64,000 bases of DNA from Mycobacterium mantenii (GCF_010731775.1 NZ_AP022590.1:2232001-2296000), one strand, 5' to 3'. Positions 26,121 to 35,318 are shown, counted from the stretch's first letter. The notes: generated by a model from the sequence alone, not told the origin. Made by a program: numbers and translations.

Positions 26121-27782
26121 ATGAGCCCGAACACACCGCAGCCGCCGGCCGGAGTCCTCGACGGGTTCGTGCCCTTCCCCGCTGACCGGGCCGCCGCCTA
26201 CCGGGCGGCCGGCTACTGGACGGGACGGACCCTGGACACGCTCCTGACCGACGCGGCCCGGCAATGGCCGGACCGGATCGCCGTGCTCGACGCCGCGGGT
26301 GACGCGGGCCTCAGCTATGCGGACCTCGACGACCAAGCCAACCGCACCGCCAACGGGCTGCGGGGCGCCGGTATCGCGCCCGGCGACCGGGTTTTGCTGC
26401 AGTTGCCGAACGGCTGCCAATTCGCGGTGGCGTTGTTTGGGCTGCTGCGGGCCGGGGCGATCCCGGTGATGTGCCTGCCCGGCCACCGGGCCGCCGAACT
26501 GGGGCATTTCGCCGCGGTCAGCGAGGCCACCGCGCTGCTGATCGCCGATGCCGCAGCGGGTTTCGACTACCGCACGATGGCACGCGGTCTGTCCGAGCAG
26601 CACGCTGCGCTCAAGCACGTCATCGTCGACGGCGACCCGGGGCCGTTCACCTCATGGGCACACGTGCGCGATCAGGCGGCCACCGGCATGCCGCCACCGC
26701 CGCCCGACCCGGGAACGCCTGCGCTGCTGCTGGTTTCCGGCGGCACCACCGGCACACCGAAACTCATCCCCCGCACCCACGACGATTACCTGTTCAACGC
26801 GAAGGCCAGCGCGGAACTATGTGGATTGACCTCTGACGACGTCTATTTGGCGGTGCTGTCGGCCGGCCATAATTTCCCGCTCGCCTGTCCGGGCCTGCTC
26901 GGCGCGATGACGGTCGGAGCCACCACCGTCTTCGGCACCGACCCCAGCCCCGAGGCGGCCTTTGCGGCCATCGCCCGCCACGGCGTCACGGTGACCGCCC
27001 TGGTGCCGGCGTTGGCCAAGTTATGGGCGCAAGCCTGCGAATGGGAACCGGTGACACCAAAAAGTCTGCGGCTCTTGCAAGTTGGCGGTGCGAAGTTGGA
27101 GCCCGAGGATGCGCGGTTGGTGCGCAGCGCCTTGACCCCGGCCCTGCAGCAGGTGTTCGGGATGGCCGAGGGGCTGCTGAACTACACCCGGCTCGACGAT
27201 CCCCCGGAACTCACCGAACATACCCAGGGGCGGCCCATGTCCGCCGCAGATGAGCTGCGCGTCGTCGATGCGGCGGGCGAGCCGGTGCCCGCCGGCGAAG
27301 AGGGCGAACTGCTGGTCCGCGGGCCGTACACGTTCAACGGCTACTTTCGCGCCGAGCGTGACAATGAACGCAGCTTCGACCCCGACGGCTTCTTCCGCAG
27401 CGGTGACGTGGTGCGGCTGCGCGACGACGGCTATCTGGTGGTGACCGGTCGCGTCAAAGACGTGATCTGCCGTGGTGGGGAAACGATTTCCGCGGCAGAC
27501 CTCGAGGAGCAGATGCACAGCCATCCGGCGGTCTACTCGGCCGCCGCGGTCGCGTTGCCCGACCCTTACCTGGGCGAAAAAATCTGTGCGGCAGTCGTCT
27601 TCAACGGTCGTGAGCTGTCGCTCGCGGAGCTCAACGGCTATCTGGACCAGCGTGGCGTGGCCGCCCACGCCCGCCCCGACGTCGTGGTGGCGATGACATC
27701 CTTGCCCACCACCCCGATCGGCAAGATCGACAAGAAGGCGATCGCAAGCCAGGTTTCGGCACACCGAGCGCAACCGCGCTAG
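26121..27782 (+). CDS. mbtA: MbtA, salicyl-AMP ligase
   Basis: A 553-residue stand-alone adenylation enzyme that activates salicylate and loads it on the MbtB aryl carrier domain. The phosphate-binding loop is VSGGTTGTPKLIPRTH. The motif GHNFPLACPG carries the Asn that replaces Asp in aryl-acid-activating domains, as in DhbE and EntE. The C-terminal catalytic lysine is in PIGKIDKK. The start at ATG 26121 follows AAGGAG. It is divergent from mbtB and shares the IdeR-controlled intergenic region. Confidence 0.96.
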   Translation: MSPNTPQPPAGVLDGFVPFPADRAAAYRAAGYWTGRTLDTLLTDAARQWPDRIAVLDAAGDAGLSYADLDDQANRTANGLRGAGIAPGDRVLLQLPNGCQFAVALFGLLRAGAIPVMCLPGHRAAELGHFAAVSEATALLIADAAAGFDYRTMARGLSEQHAALKHVIVDGDPGPFTSWAHVRDQAATGMPPPPPDPGTPALLLVSGGTTGTPKLIPRTHDDYLFNAKASAELCGLTSDDVYLAVLSAGHNFPLACPGLLGAMTVGATTVFGTDPSPEAAFAAIARHGVTVTALVPALAKLWAQACEWEPVTPKSLRLLQVGGAKLEPEDARLVRSALTPALQQVFGMAEGLLNYTRLDDPPELTEHTQGRPMSAADELRVVDAAGEPVPAGEEGELLVRGPYTFNGYFRAERDNERSFDPDGFFRSGDVVRLRDDGYLVVTGRVKDVICRGGETISAADLEEQMHSHPAVYSAAAVALPDPYLGEKICAAVVFNGRELSLAELNGYLDQRGVAAHARPDVVVAMTSLPTTPIGKIDKKAIASQVSAHRAQPR

Positions 27783-27820
27783 GGGTTCGCGTTTCGCAGC
27801 CGGCCGGTCGCGCCGCGCGA

Positions 27821-28879
27821 TCAGCCCATCGCCGCATAAAGATCGGACAGTAGGCCCGCCGTGGTGCGAAAGTCCATGCACTGATCGGTCACGGATTGGC
27901 CGTAAACCAGCTCGCCGCCCAGCGATTGGGCACCGGCCACCAGGAAGCTTTCCAGCATCATACCGGCGATCCCGCGCTCGCCCGCGGCGATGCGTGCGGT
28001 CACCTCGGCCGTCACCACGGCCTGCCGCTCATGATCTTTGGCGCAGTTGGCGTGTGAGCAGTCGATCATGACCTGCTCGGAAAGCCCTGCCCTGCTCAGC
28101 CGTTCGATGGCGGTGGTCACCGAGGCCGTGTCGTAGTTGGGTCCGGTGGTGCCGCCCCGAAGGATCACGTGACAGTCGGGATTGCCCATGGTCTCGACGA
28201 CAGCCGCGCGACCGAAGTTGTCGGTACCGAAAAAATTGTGCGGTGCCGCAGCGGCTTTGACGCCGTCGATGGCGACCTGAATGTTGCCGTCGGTACCGTT
28301 CTTGAACCCGACCGGCATCGACAGCCCGGACGCCAACTGGCGGTGCACCTGCGACTCGGTGGTCCGGGCGCCGATCGCGCCCCACGCGACGGCGTCGGCG
28401 ATGTACTGCGGGCTGGTGGGCTCCAGGAATTCACACCCGACCGGGAGGCCGACCTCGATGATGTCGAGCAATAACCCACGCGCGATGCGGATGCCACGCT
28501 CGACGTCGAAGCTGCCATCCATGTTGGGATCGTTGATGAGCCCCTTCCAGCCGATGGTGGTGCGCGGCTTTTCGAAGTAGACCCGCATCACGATCTTCAG
28601 ACGATCCGCGTATTCGGCCGAAAGCGGCGCAAGCCGACGCGCGTAATCGAGTGCGGCGACGGGATCGTGCACCGAGCAAGGCCCCACCACCAGTAGGAGC
28701 CGATCGTCGCCGCCGGTCAAGATCGCCGAGATCTCCTCGCGATCGCGCTGCACGGCCTGGGCACGCCCAGCCGTCAACGGCAGTTCGGTGCGGATCACGG
28801 CGGGAGCCGAGAGTTCCCGGAACGAAACGATCCGATGATCGGACGTATCGATGGTCGTCTCGCAATTGATGGTGGACAT
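27821..28879 (-). CDS. aroG: Type I 3-deoxy-D-arabino-heptulosonate 7-phosphate synthase
   Basis: A 352-residue AroG/F/H-class (type I alpha) DAHP synthase. It condenses phosphoenolpyruvate and erythrose-4-phosphate in the first step to chorismate. Signature blocks are VVGPCSVHD, MRVYFEKPRTTIGWKGLINDP, RTTESQVHRQLASGL, FKNGTDG, LRGGTTGPNYD and DCSHANCAKDH. The well-studied mycobacterial enzyme (Rv2178c) belongs to the unrelated type II family, so this is probably an extra isozyme. Its position directly after mbtA suggests a role in chorismate supply for salicylate. The start at ATG 28879 has AAAGG upstream. A terminator and an aromatic-rich leader peptide precede it. Confidence 0.93.
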   Translation of the reverse strand: MSTINCETTIDTSDHRIVSFRELSAPAVIRTELPLTAGRAQAVQRDREEISAILTGGDDRLLLVVGPCSVHDPVAALDYARRLAPLSAEYADRLKIVMRVYFEKPRTTIGWKGLINDPNMDGSFDVERGIRIARGLLLDIIEVGLPVGCEFLEPTSPQYIADAVAWGAIGARTTESQVHRQLASGLSMPVGFKNGTDGNIQVAIDGVKAAAAPHNFFGTDNFGRAAVVETMGNPDCHVILRGGTTGPNYDTASVTTAIERLSRAGLSEQVMIDCSHANCAKDHERQAVVTAEVTARIAAGERGIAGMMLESFLVAGAQSLGGELVYGQSVTDQCMDFRTTAGLLSDLYAAMG

Positions 28880-28940
28880 GGGGTGCGTGTGCCTTTCTCT
28901 ACTGGCTCCCAGGGCACGCCCGCTGGTTCCCGATGCCCCG

Positions 28941-28974
28941 AAAAACGAAAAGCAGCGACCTTATGGTCACTGCT
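28941..28974 (-). terminator. Intrinsic terminator in the aroG leader (attenuator)
   Basis: On the minus strand AGCAGTGACC, a 4-base loop ATAA and GGTCGCTGCT form a 10-base-pair stem with one G-U pair, followed at once by a U-rich tract (TTTCGTTTTT). This is an unusually clear intrinsic terminator for a mycobacterium. It lies 62 bases before the aroG start, inside the leader and not after a gene, which indicates premature termination control. Confidence 0.85.
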
Positions 28975-29003
28975 GGGCCCCGGGTATCAGTCGCGCGGTT
29001 GCG

Positions 29004-29078
29004 TCAACCAGACGCTGCATCGCTGGCTCCACCCGGAGCCACGATAAAGCGCCAATACGCGCGCACGCCGATCTTCAC
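29004..29078 (-). CDS. Aromatic-rich leader peptide (YWRF) of aroG
   Basis: A 24-codon reading frame starting at GTG 29078 and ending at TGA 29004-29006. Codons 8-11 encode Tyr-Trp-Arg-Phe, so all three aromatic end products of the pathway are clustered (29046-29057). A -10 hexamer TATCTT ends 7 bases before the GTG, so the mRNA probably begins at the start codon (leaderless). The stop lies 30 bases before the terminator stem. A 6-bp hairpin (GGCTCC/GGAGCC, 29025-29040) and a GCAGCG segment (29013-29018) that can pair with the 3' arm of the terminator lie between the YWRF codons and the stop. I infer ribosome-mediated attenuation. Confidence 0.75.
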   Translation of the reverse strand: MKIGVRAYWRFIVAPGGASDAASG

Positions 29079-29085
29079 GTCGGCG

Positions 29086-29115
29086 AAGATACCATGCCGG
29101 GGCGGGGCCGCCCAA
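29086..29115 (-). promoter_or_regulatory. Promoter of the aroG leader transcript
   Basis: The -10 element TATCTT (29086-29091) is separated by 18 bases from a weak -35-like TTGGGC (29110-29115). The predicted transcription start coincides with the GTG of the leader peptide at 29078. Mycobacterial SigA promoters commonly have TANNNT at this distance and tolerate poor -35 boxes. Confidence 0.6.
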
Positions 29116-29163
29116 CCGGCTGCGGCCTTCCGCTCGTCTACCCTACGCGCACGTCGCAACGGG

Positions 29164-29670
29164 CTAGTCAATCGCGTTGGCGCGCAACGCATCCAGCAGC
29201 CTGTTCATCACCGCGCCGGCGTCCGCGCGGGCCTGGACATGGTCGTCGGCTCGGGCAATGTAGAGCGTTGCCTCGCGCAGTGCCCCCATGATCGTCAGGG
29301 CCGTCGCCTCGACGGGCTGACGGGGGATGCTGCCGGACTCGACGGCGTCGGTGAGGAGTCCGGTCACGAATCCGATGTTGTAGCGGTGCCCGATGTCGCT
29401 CCAGCGCTCCCATTCCAGGACAGCCAAGGCCTCAAGCAGGACGATGCGCTGGACGTCGGGTTCGGCACACGCGTCTAACCAAAGGCCGGCGCATAGCCGC
29501 ATGATCTCGACCGGATCGGAGTGCCCCGCGGCCGCGACGGCCTCCCCCATCCGGGCGGCCATCTCGCCCTCCACCTGCTCGAATACCGCGGCGAACAACT
29601 CCGTCTTGTCGGCGAAATGGTGGTGCAGACCGCCGATCAGGCTCGACCCGGCGCCCGCACGCCGGATCAA
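29164..29670 (-). pseudogene. TetR-family regulator lacking its N-terminus
   Basis: The readable frame (168 codons) begins with RRAGAGSSLIGGLHHHFADK, which corresponds to the last part of a TetR helix-turn-helix (normally AGV..G.LYHHFADK). A normal C-terminal ligand-binding domain follows, to residue 168. About 30 N-terminal residues, including helix 1 and most of the DNA-binding domain, are missing. The sequence just upstream is the 3' end of the PPE gene on the same strand, only 5 bases away, with no ATG or GTG start or ribosome site. This looks like a 5' deletion junction, so the product is unlikely to bind DNA. Confidence 0.75.
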
Positions 29671-29675
29671 CCGGG

Positions 29676-31010
29676 TTAACCGGTGCCGAGCAGCCGCCGC
29701 TTTTGTTCGGTGAATTCGGTCTCCGTCAACGCACCACTTGCGCGCAGTTCGGCGAGCTTGCCTAGCACGTCGGTGATTTCACGCAGCTCGGCGGCGGCTC
29801 CGCTGGATGCTTGGCGCGGCGTCTGGCCGCGCTCTTGCAGAACGGCGCCCGCCGGAATCGGGCGGCCGGGCCCATCGCTCCTGCCCGTCGACCGGCGATC
29901 CCGGGGATCGGGTGTGCCGCGGCCGGGCAGGGCCATCAACGGCGCACCGCCCAACAGGGGCGTCTGGCCCAGTAGTCCGGGATCCGGACGGCCGGCCTGC
30001 ACGGTGCCGGCGGCGGGCGACTCGAGCGCGGTGAGGCGCACTTCCGGTGCCGCCGTGGACCAGCCCTGCGGCACCGACATGCCGCCCAGCGAGGACGCGC
30101 GGCCCATTCCCGCGGACACCGTCGTCGCCTTACCCGACGGACGCAGCGCTTTCGCCCCCGCAGGCTTCTCCGGCGCGGCCTTCGGCTTCGACCCCAATTC
30201 CGTGATCTTGTGTTCGGCGTCGGAGATGAACCCCGCGGCGCCGGAGACCCCGATCAGCCCCACGCCATTTCCCAAAAACCCCGAGCCGAGCGACACCAGG
30301 TTGTAGGGATTCATGAAGCTCGAGAAGTCGCTCAGCCCCGAGGCCGCCGTGGACGAAGTCGTGAGGTTTTGCAGCGCGTTTGGGACCGCGGACATCGCAT
30401 TGCCGGACAGCGCGGATTGCACGCGCCCGGCCGAGGTGCCGGCAGCCTGGGCGACCGCGGCGTTCTGTGCGGGAAACCCGCCCTGGTTGGTCGTCTGCTG
30501 CGGCGGGGCGAAGGGCGTCAGCTGCGAGGCTGCCTGCGAGGCGCCGGCGTAGCCATACATCGCGGCGACGTCCTGGGCCCACATTTCGCCGTAGGCGACC
30601 TCGGTGGCCGCGATCGCCGGCGTGTTCTGCCCCAACAAATTGGTCGCGACCAGCGACGTCAACTGAGAACGGTTCGCCGCGATCACCGATGGGTGCACCG
30701 TCATCGCGTACGCCGACTCGTAGGCCGTCGCAGCGCCTTTGGCCTGGGCACCGGCCTGCGTCGCCTGCTCGGCGGTGGCGTTCAGCCAGGCGAGTTGCGC
30801 TGCGGCCGCGGCCGCCGCCGTCACCGCGGACGGCCCCTGCCACGGCTCATCGGTGAGCCCCGAGATCACGGACTCGATGTCGGCCGCCGTGGCGTGCAGC
30901 TCATTGGCCAGCTCTTCCCACGCCGCTGCCGCTGCCAGCATCGACGCCGAGCCAGGGCCTGCATACATGCGGCCGGAGTTGACCTCCGGCGGCAATACCG
31001 CGAAGTGCAT
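29676..31010 (-). CDS. PPE protein (SVP subgroup) with C-terminal SHOCT domain
   Basis: A 444-residue PPE-family protein. The N-terminal PPE domain (1-175) has LPPEVNSG and the conserved WQGPSA (WxG). A low-complexity middle follows, and GGMSVPQGW near 317 is the SVP signature. After a Pro/Gly/Arg-rich linker, the last 37 residues ([18 protein letters not shown]...) form a SHOCT oligomerisation module. PPE proteins are exported by ESX systems, usually with a PE partner; none is adjacent. The start at ATG 31010 has GAGGAAA upstream. The 3' end abuts the TetR fragment. Confidence 0.92.
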   Translation of the reverse strand: MHFAVLPPEVNSGRMYAGPGSASMLAAAAAWEELANELHATAADIESVISGLTDEPWQGPSAVTAAAAAAAQLAWLNATAEQATQAGAQAKGAATAYESAYAMTVHPSVIAANRSQLTSLVATNLLGQNTPAIAATEVAYGEMWAQDVAAMYGYAGASQAASQLTPFAPPQQTTNQGGFPAQNAAVAQAAGTSAGRVQSALSGNAMSAVPNALQNLTTSSTAASGLSDFSSFMNPYNLVSLGSGFLGNGVGLIGVSGAAGFISDAEHKITELGSKPKAAPEKPAGAKALRPSGKATTVSAGMGRASSLGGMSVPQGWSTAAPEVRLTALESPAAGTVQAGRPDPGLLGQTPLLGGAPLMALPGRGTPDPRDRRSTGRSDGPGRPIPAGAVLQERGQTPRQASSGAAAELREITDVLGKLAELRASGALTETEFTEQKRRLLGTG

Positions 31011-31291
31011 TGATTTCCTCTGGGATCGTGGAGGCGCCGGTCATACCGCCCCCGCTCACGTTCCCTTTCGTACCACGCACTCCCGATTCTCAATCCTGCA
31101 GAAAAACCTCGGCACCCGAAGCGTGGTCCCGCGATCACGTTTGTCGATCGCACTGCTGCGCTGGCATTTCGACGGACGATCGAAAGTTGTTGCCTACAGC
31201 CAAATCTGGTGAATCAGCCTAAAGTGAACATACTCACACCGTGATCGCGGTACCCATAACCGGCGGACCGCTATTTCGACAGCCGAAGTGT

Positions 31292-32944
31292 TCAGGGGTC
31301 GCTGGAGTACTCGGGGAGCCAACGCACCTGCGCGATGCGTTCGGTGAGTTCTGCGTCGCTGCGCGCCGGAGCGACACCATCCGCGACGGCCTGCACGGCG
31401 ACGGCGTGCGCGATCCGGACCGCGATGTCGGGCACATCTGACCACGCGGGCAGCAGCGGCTGGTCGGGGTCGGCGAGGGCTGGCGACGCCTCCCCCAAGG
31501 TCTCCGCCGCGACCCGCATCATTTCGTCAGTGACGCAAGTCGCCTCGGCGGCGGTCACGGCAAGACCCATCGCAGGAAAGATGTAGACGTTATTACATTG
31601 AGCGACAGAGTGTTCCACACCGTTTCGGTGCAGCGGCGCGAACGGTGAGCCGGTGGCGATCAGGGCGCGTCCGTCGGTCCACTGATCCAGCTCGGCGGGG
31701 TGCGCCTCGGCGCGGCTCGTCGGGTTGGACAGCGGAAAAATGATCGGCCGCTCCGTCTTGGCGGCAATCTCGCGCACGATGCTCTCGGTGAAGGCACCCG
31801 CCGCGGTCGACAGGCCGAGCAGCACACCCACGTCGACATGGTGGACGACGTCGGCGAGCTGGGCGGGACCCAACAAACCCCAGCCCGCGACACGACCGGC
31901 CGGCTGGGCGAACCCACGCTGGGCATCGGACAGATCGGTGCGGTCATCGGTGAGCAGGCCAACCACGTCGACGACCCAGATGCGCTGCGACGCAGCTTGT
32001 TGGGACAACCCCTCGTTCATCATCTGCCTGCGAATCATGTCGAGCACCCCGATACCGGCCGAGCCGGCGCCGAGCATGACGACCTGTTGCTGCGAGAGCG
32101 GGCGGCCGGCGACCTTGGCGGCGCCGTGCAGCGCTCCGACGGTGACGGCGGCGGTCCCCTGGATGTCGTCGTTGAAGGTGAGGAGCTTGTCGCGGTAGCG
32201 GGCCAGGATCGGCAGCGCATGCGCCGTCGCGAAGTCCTCCCACTGCAGCAGCACGTTCGGCAGGTGCTTGCGCACCGCGGCGACGAACTTGTCGACGAAC
32301 GCGTGGTAAGCGTCGTCGTCGATGCGCCGGTGCCGCCAGCCCAGGTATTGCGGATCGTCGAGGAGTTCGCTGTTGTCGGTGCCCACGTCGAGCACGATCG
32401 GCAGGGTGCGCGCGGGATCGATGCCGCCGATCAGGGTGTAGAGGGACAGCTTTCCGATCGGGATGCCCATCCCGCCGATGCCCTGATCGCCGAGGCCGAG
32501 GATGCGCTGCCCGTCGGTGACCACGATCACATCGACCTCACGCTGCGGCCGGTTGTTCAGCACCTCGTCCAGACAATTCCCCTCGGCGTAGGACACGAAC
32601 AGTCCTCGCGGCCGCCGGTAGATCTCACTGAAACGCTGGCAGGCCTCCCCTACGGTGGGTGTGTAGACGATCGGCAGCGCCTCGGCGATGTGGTCGAGCA
32701 ACACCCGGTAGAACAGCGTCTCGTTGCGGTCCTGCAATGCCCGCAGATAGATGTGTTTGTCGAGATCATCGCGGCGAGTGGAGAATTCGTGCCAGCAGTG
32801 CGCGGCTTGCTGCTGCAATGTCTTCACCGTCGTCGGCAGCAAACCCAAGAGGCCAAGCCGCCGCCGCTCGGCCTCGGTGAAGGCGGTGCCTTTGGTGGTC
32901 AACGCATCGAACAGTCTGGCCGGTCCCCGGAGTTCATCGGCCAT
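31292..32944 (-). CDS. mez: NAD(P)-dependent malic enzyme
   Basis: A 550-residue decarboxylating malate dehydrogenase (malate to pyruvate + CO2) of the large SfcA/Mez class. The family motifs are clear: IVYTPTVGEACQRFS, ILGLGDQGIGGMGIPIGKL, FNDDIQGTAAVT, the NAD-binding VMLGAGSAGIGVLD, and IFPLSNPTSRAE with ATGSPF. It links the TCA cycle to pyruvate and supplies reductant for lipid synthesis. I chose ATG 32944 (MADELRGP) with AAGGGA upstream; an in-frame start 21 codons earlier has poorer spacing. Confidence 0.94.
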   Translation of the reverse strand: MADELRGPARLFDALTTKGTAFTEAERRRLGLLGLLPTTVKTLQQQAAHCWHEFSTRRDDLDKHIYLRALQDRNETLFYRVLLDHIAEALPIVYTPTVGEACQRFSEIYRRPRGLFVSYAEGNCLDEVLNNRPQREVDVIVVTDGQRILGLGDQGIGGMGIPIGKLSLYTLIGGIDPARTLPIVLDVGTDNSELLDDPQYLGWRHRRIDDDAYHAFVDKFVAAVRKHLPNVLLQWEDFATAHALPILARYRDKLLTFNDDIQGTAAVTVGALHGAAKVAGRPLSQQQVVMLGAGSAGIGVLDMIRRQMMNEGLSQQAASQRIWVVDVVGLLTDDRTDLSDAQRGFAQPAGRVAGWGLLGPAQLADVVHHVDVGVLLGLSTAAGAFTESIVREIAAKTERPIIFPLSNPTSRAEAHPAELDQWTDGRALIATGSPFAPLHRNGVEHSVAQCNNVYIFPAMGLAVTAAEATCVTDEMMRVAAETLGEASPALADPDQPLLPAWSDVPDIAVRIAHAVAVQAVADGVAPARSDAELTERIAQVRWLPEYSSDP

Positions 32945-33926
32945 CGACAACGTCCCTTCTGTGGGGATCTCGCGGCGAGGGAAACGACGGTCTGTCCAGA
33001 CCATCATCGATCATCCCGAGCGCTTTGTCTGCGGGTCGCCGTCCCTGCGCTGCCGCGGCCGCGCGCATCAACCAACTTGAGATCCGCGCTGAGCACGTTT
33101 CGTTTGGCGGACCGCCGGGTTCACCGCGTACAGAGCCACCTGCTGAATCGCGGACTTCGCTGCTTATCCAACTGGCGCGCAGTATTTCGGCAGGCGCACA
33201 CGAATTTCCTGCCGTTCTGGGCCCTTCGTTTCCCGGCTACCCGGGGCGTGACTCAACCTGGGTCACAGTTTGCTATCGGTGTCCCGGTTCCCGTCGAACT
33301 TCGTTACTGCGGTTGACATCATCAGGGGCGTACGACCCAGTGACGCGGCGTTTTCGCGGTTCGACGGGTTGTTTGCCCGAATCATCGACGAGAGGAATCT
33401 TTGGCTGACACTATTCCAATACGGCCGTACATCACGATATGGTAACCGAGGCGCGGTTCTGGTAGGCCCGCCAGTGTCACGTGTGGCCTCGCCAAGACAG
33501 CGCTCGCTCTGCGGGTGGGAATCGACAGATTGGGTCATCGCGTCGAGGTAAATGTTTGTCCAGTGGTTCCGTGTTAATTGTGCGCGAATTAAATGACCCT
33601 CATTTGTCGACTACATCACACGAGCAAGCAACGGTTGGCAGAAATCTCCTGGGCGATTGCTCGGGCCCGAGAGGGGAATCTTATGATTGCGCCGCGGGAT
33701 CGCCGGAGAGTCATTTATTTGCGCTGCTTGATCCCTTGCAGACCGCCAACCCAGACCACAGCTAGTTCACTCTCTGGTGCGCATTGGTCGACGCAGCGCC
33801 CTGCAAGTCACTTGCTGGGCCTGCGGACGAGGAGCGCTGCGGCCATCAACTCGCTCAGCAAGTCGTGCGCGTTGCCGTTAAGGTCATCCGGACCGGTGTC
33901 GCCAGCTGACGAACGAAAGGTAGCGC
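32945..33926. other. Gene-free stretch upstream of the papA operon
   Basis: About 980 bases with no convincing coding frame. The part from 33540 to 33760 is noticeably AT-richer than its surroundings (for example GTGTTAATTGTGCGCG, GAATTAAATGACCC). Short palindromes occur, including GTGAC...GTCAC near 33248-33267 and GCAAGTCACTTGC at 33803-33815. This could be a long 5' leader or a regulator-bound control region of the following lipid operon. Nothing more specific can be supported. Confidence 0.5.
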
Positions 33927-35318
33927 ATGTTCTTGGGCACGGTTGAGGACTGGACAACCGAGGGCACCGTCGTATCCTGGTATCCCACCGCGGCCACTTA
34001 TCGGCGCGCCGCCGAGGCGCAATACGATCCCGTCCCGGTGAGTTATCAGCAGTCCCAGCACCTTCGCTATTACCGGCGCCAGGTCAGCCGCGGCCGCGAT
34101 ATCCCGCGGTTGTGCATTGGAGCCTGGGAAATCAGCGGCGTCTGCGATATCGATGCCATGACATACGCTCTGAACACTCATCTGCGGCGGCACGACACCT
34201 ACCACGACCGGTTTGCGTTCGGCGACAACGACGAAATCCTTCGCTACGTCATCGCCGACCCGGAGGTCATCGCCTTGGCGCCAACGGATCTCGGCACAAT
34301 GGCCCCGAACCAGATCCGCAAACTGCTTCTCGATACTCCCGATCCGCTGCAATGGGACTGCTTTACCTTCGGAATCATCCAGGCCGAAGACCGATTCACC
34401 ATCTATATCGCCGTTGACCACTTGCGCGCCGACGGCATGTCGGCCGGCGTGATCTTCCTCGACATCCAGACGATGTACTTTGCCGCGCTGCACAAAGCGC
34501 AGAACCCGCTGCCACCCGCAGCCAGCCATCGCGAATACAGCGCGAATCAGCATGCGTACACCAGGGCCCTCAGCGACGAGTCGCCCGAGATCCAGTCGTG
34601 GCGGACCTTCCTCGCCGCGAATAACGGTGCGCTACCGAAGTTTCCGCTGGAACTGGGCGAGGCGAACGCGGATACACCCGGGGCCATCGACGTGTTCGAC
34701 CTGATCGACGACGACCAGGGCCGACGGTTCGAAGCGGCGTGCCGCGCCGCGGGGGCGCGTTTCAGCGGCGGCGTGTTCGCATGCGCTGCCCTGACGGAGC
34801 ATCGGTTAACTGGCGCCGCAACGTATTTCGGGCTCACACCGTTCGACAACCGGCGCGATCCCGCGCACGCCACCGCGGTCGGCTGGTTGGCCAGTTTCGT
34901 CCCGTTGGCCATTCCCACCGACGGTGCGTCATTCGATGAGGTGGTCAGCGCTGCCCAGGCGTCTTTCGACGGCAACACGGCCCTGGGCGCCGTCCCCTAC
35001 TATCACCTGCTCGAGTCGACGGACCCGTCGTCGAACCCCATCGAGGTGCCGGACCGTCCGGTCCCCATGCTGTCCTACATCGATATCCGCAAGTTGCCGT
35101 TCGGCGATTGTTTCGACGGTCTGCGCGCCGGTGTTTGGGGTGATAACCGGCTGTCGGAAACGGTGTGCATGTGGGTCAACCGCATGCACGACAAGACGCA
35201 GCTGGTCGTCGCGTACCCGGGCACCGAGGTCGCCCACAGGTCCGTGTTGCGCTACGTCAAAACGATGCGTGCCGAGTTCGCCCGGGTGTCCGAAGCCGGG
35301 CCGCACATCGATGCGTGA
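33927..35318 (+). CDS. PapA-family acyltransferase
   Basis: A 463-residue condensation-fold acyltransferase of the polyketide-associated PapA type. The catalytic motif HxxxDG appears as DHLRADG (His165, Asp169), and FGLTPFDNRR and the C-terminal half fit the family. PapA enzymes transfer acyl chains from CoA or a carrier protein to sugars or alcohols of surface lipids (trehalose esters, GPL, DIM). Here it leads a four-gene operon with an exporter-like permease and no polyketide synthase, so the acceptor is unknown. The start at ATG 33927 follows GAAAGG. Confidence 0.88.
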   Translation: MFLGTVEDWTTEGTVVSWYPTAATYRRAAEAQYDPVPVSYQQSQHLRYYRRQVSRGRDIPRLCIGAWEISGVCDIDAMTYALNTHLRRHDTYHDRFAFGDNDEILRYVIADPEVIALAPTDLGTMAPNQIRKLLLDTPDPLQWDCFTFGIIQAEDRFTIYIAVDHLRADGMSAGVIFLDIQTMYFAALHKAQNPLPPAASHREYSANQHAYTRALSDESPEIQSWRTFLAANNGALPKFPLELGEANADTPGAIDVFDLIDDDQGRRFEAACRAAGARFSGGVFACAALTEHRLTGAATYFGLTPFDNRRDPAHATAVGWLASFVPLAIPTDGASFDEVVSAAQASFDGNTALGAVPYYHLLESTDPSSNPIEVPDRPVPMLSYIDIRKLPFGDCFDGLRAGVWGDNRLSETVCMWVNRMHDKTQLVVAYPGTEVAHRSVLRYVKTMRAEFARVSEAGPHIDA

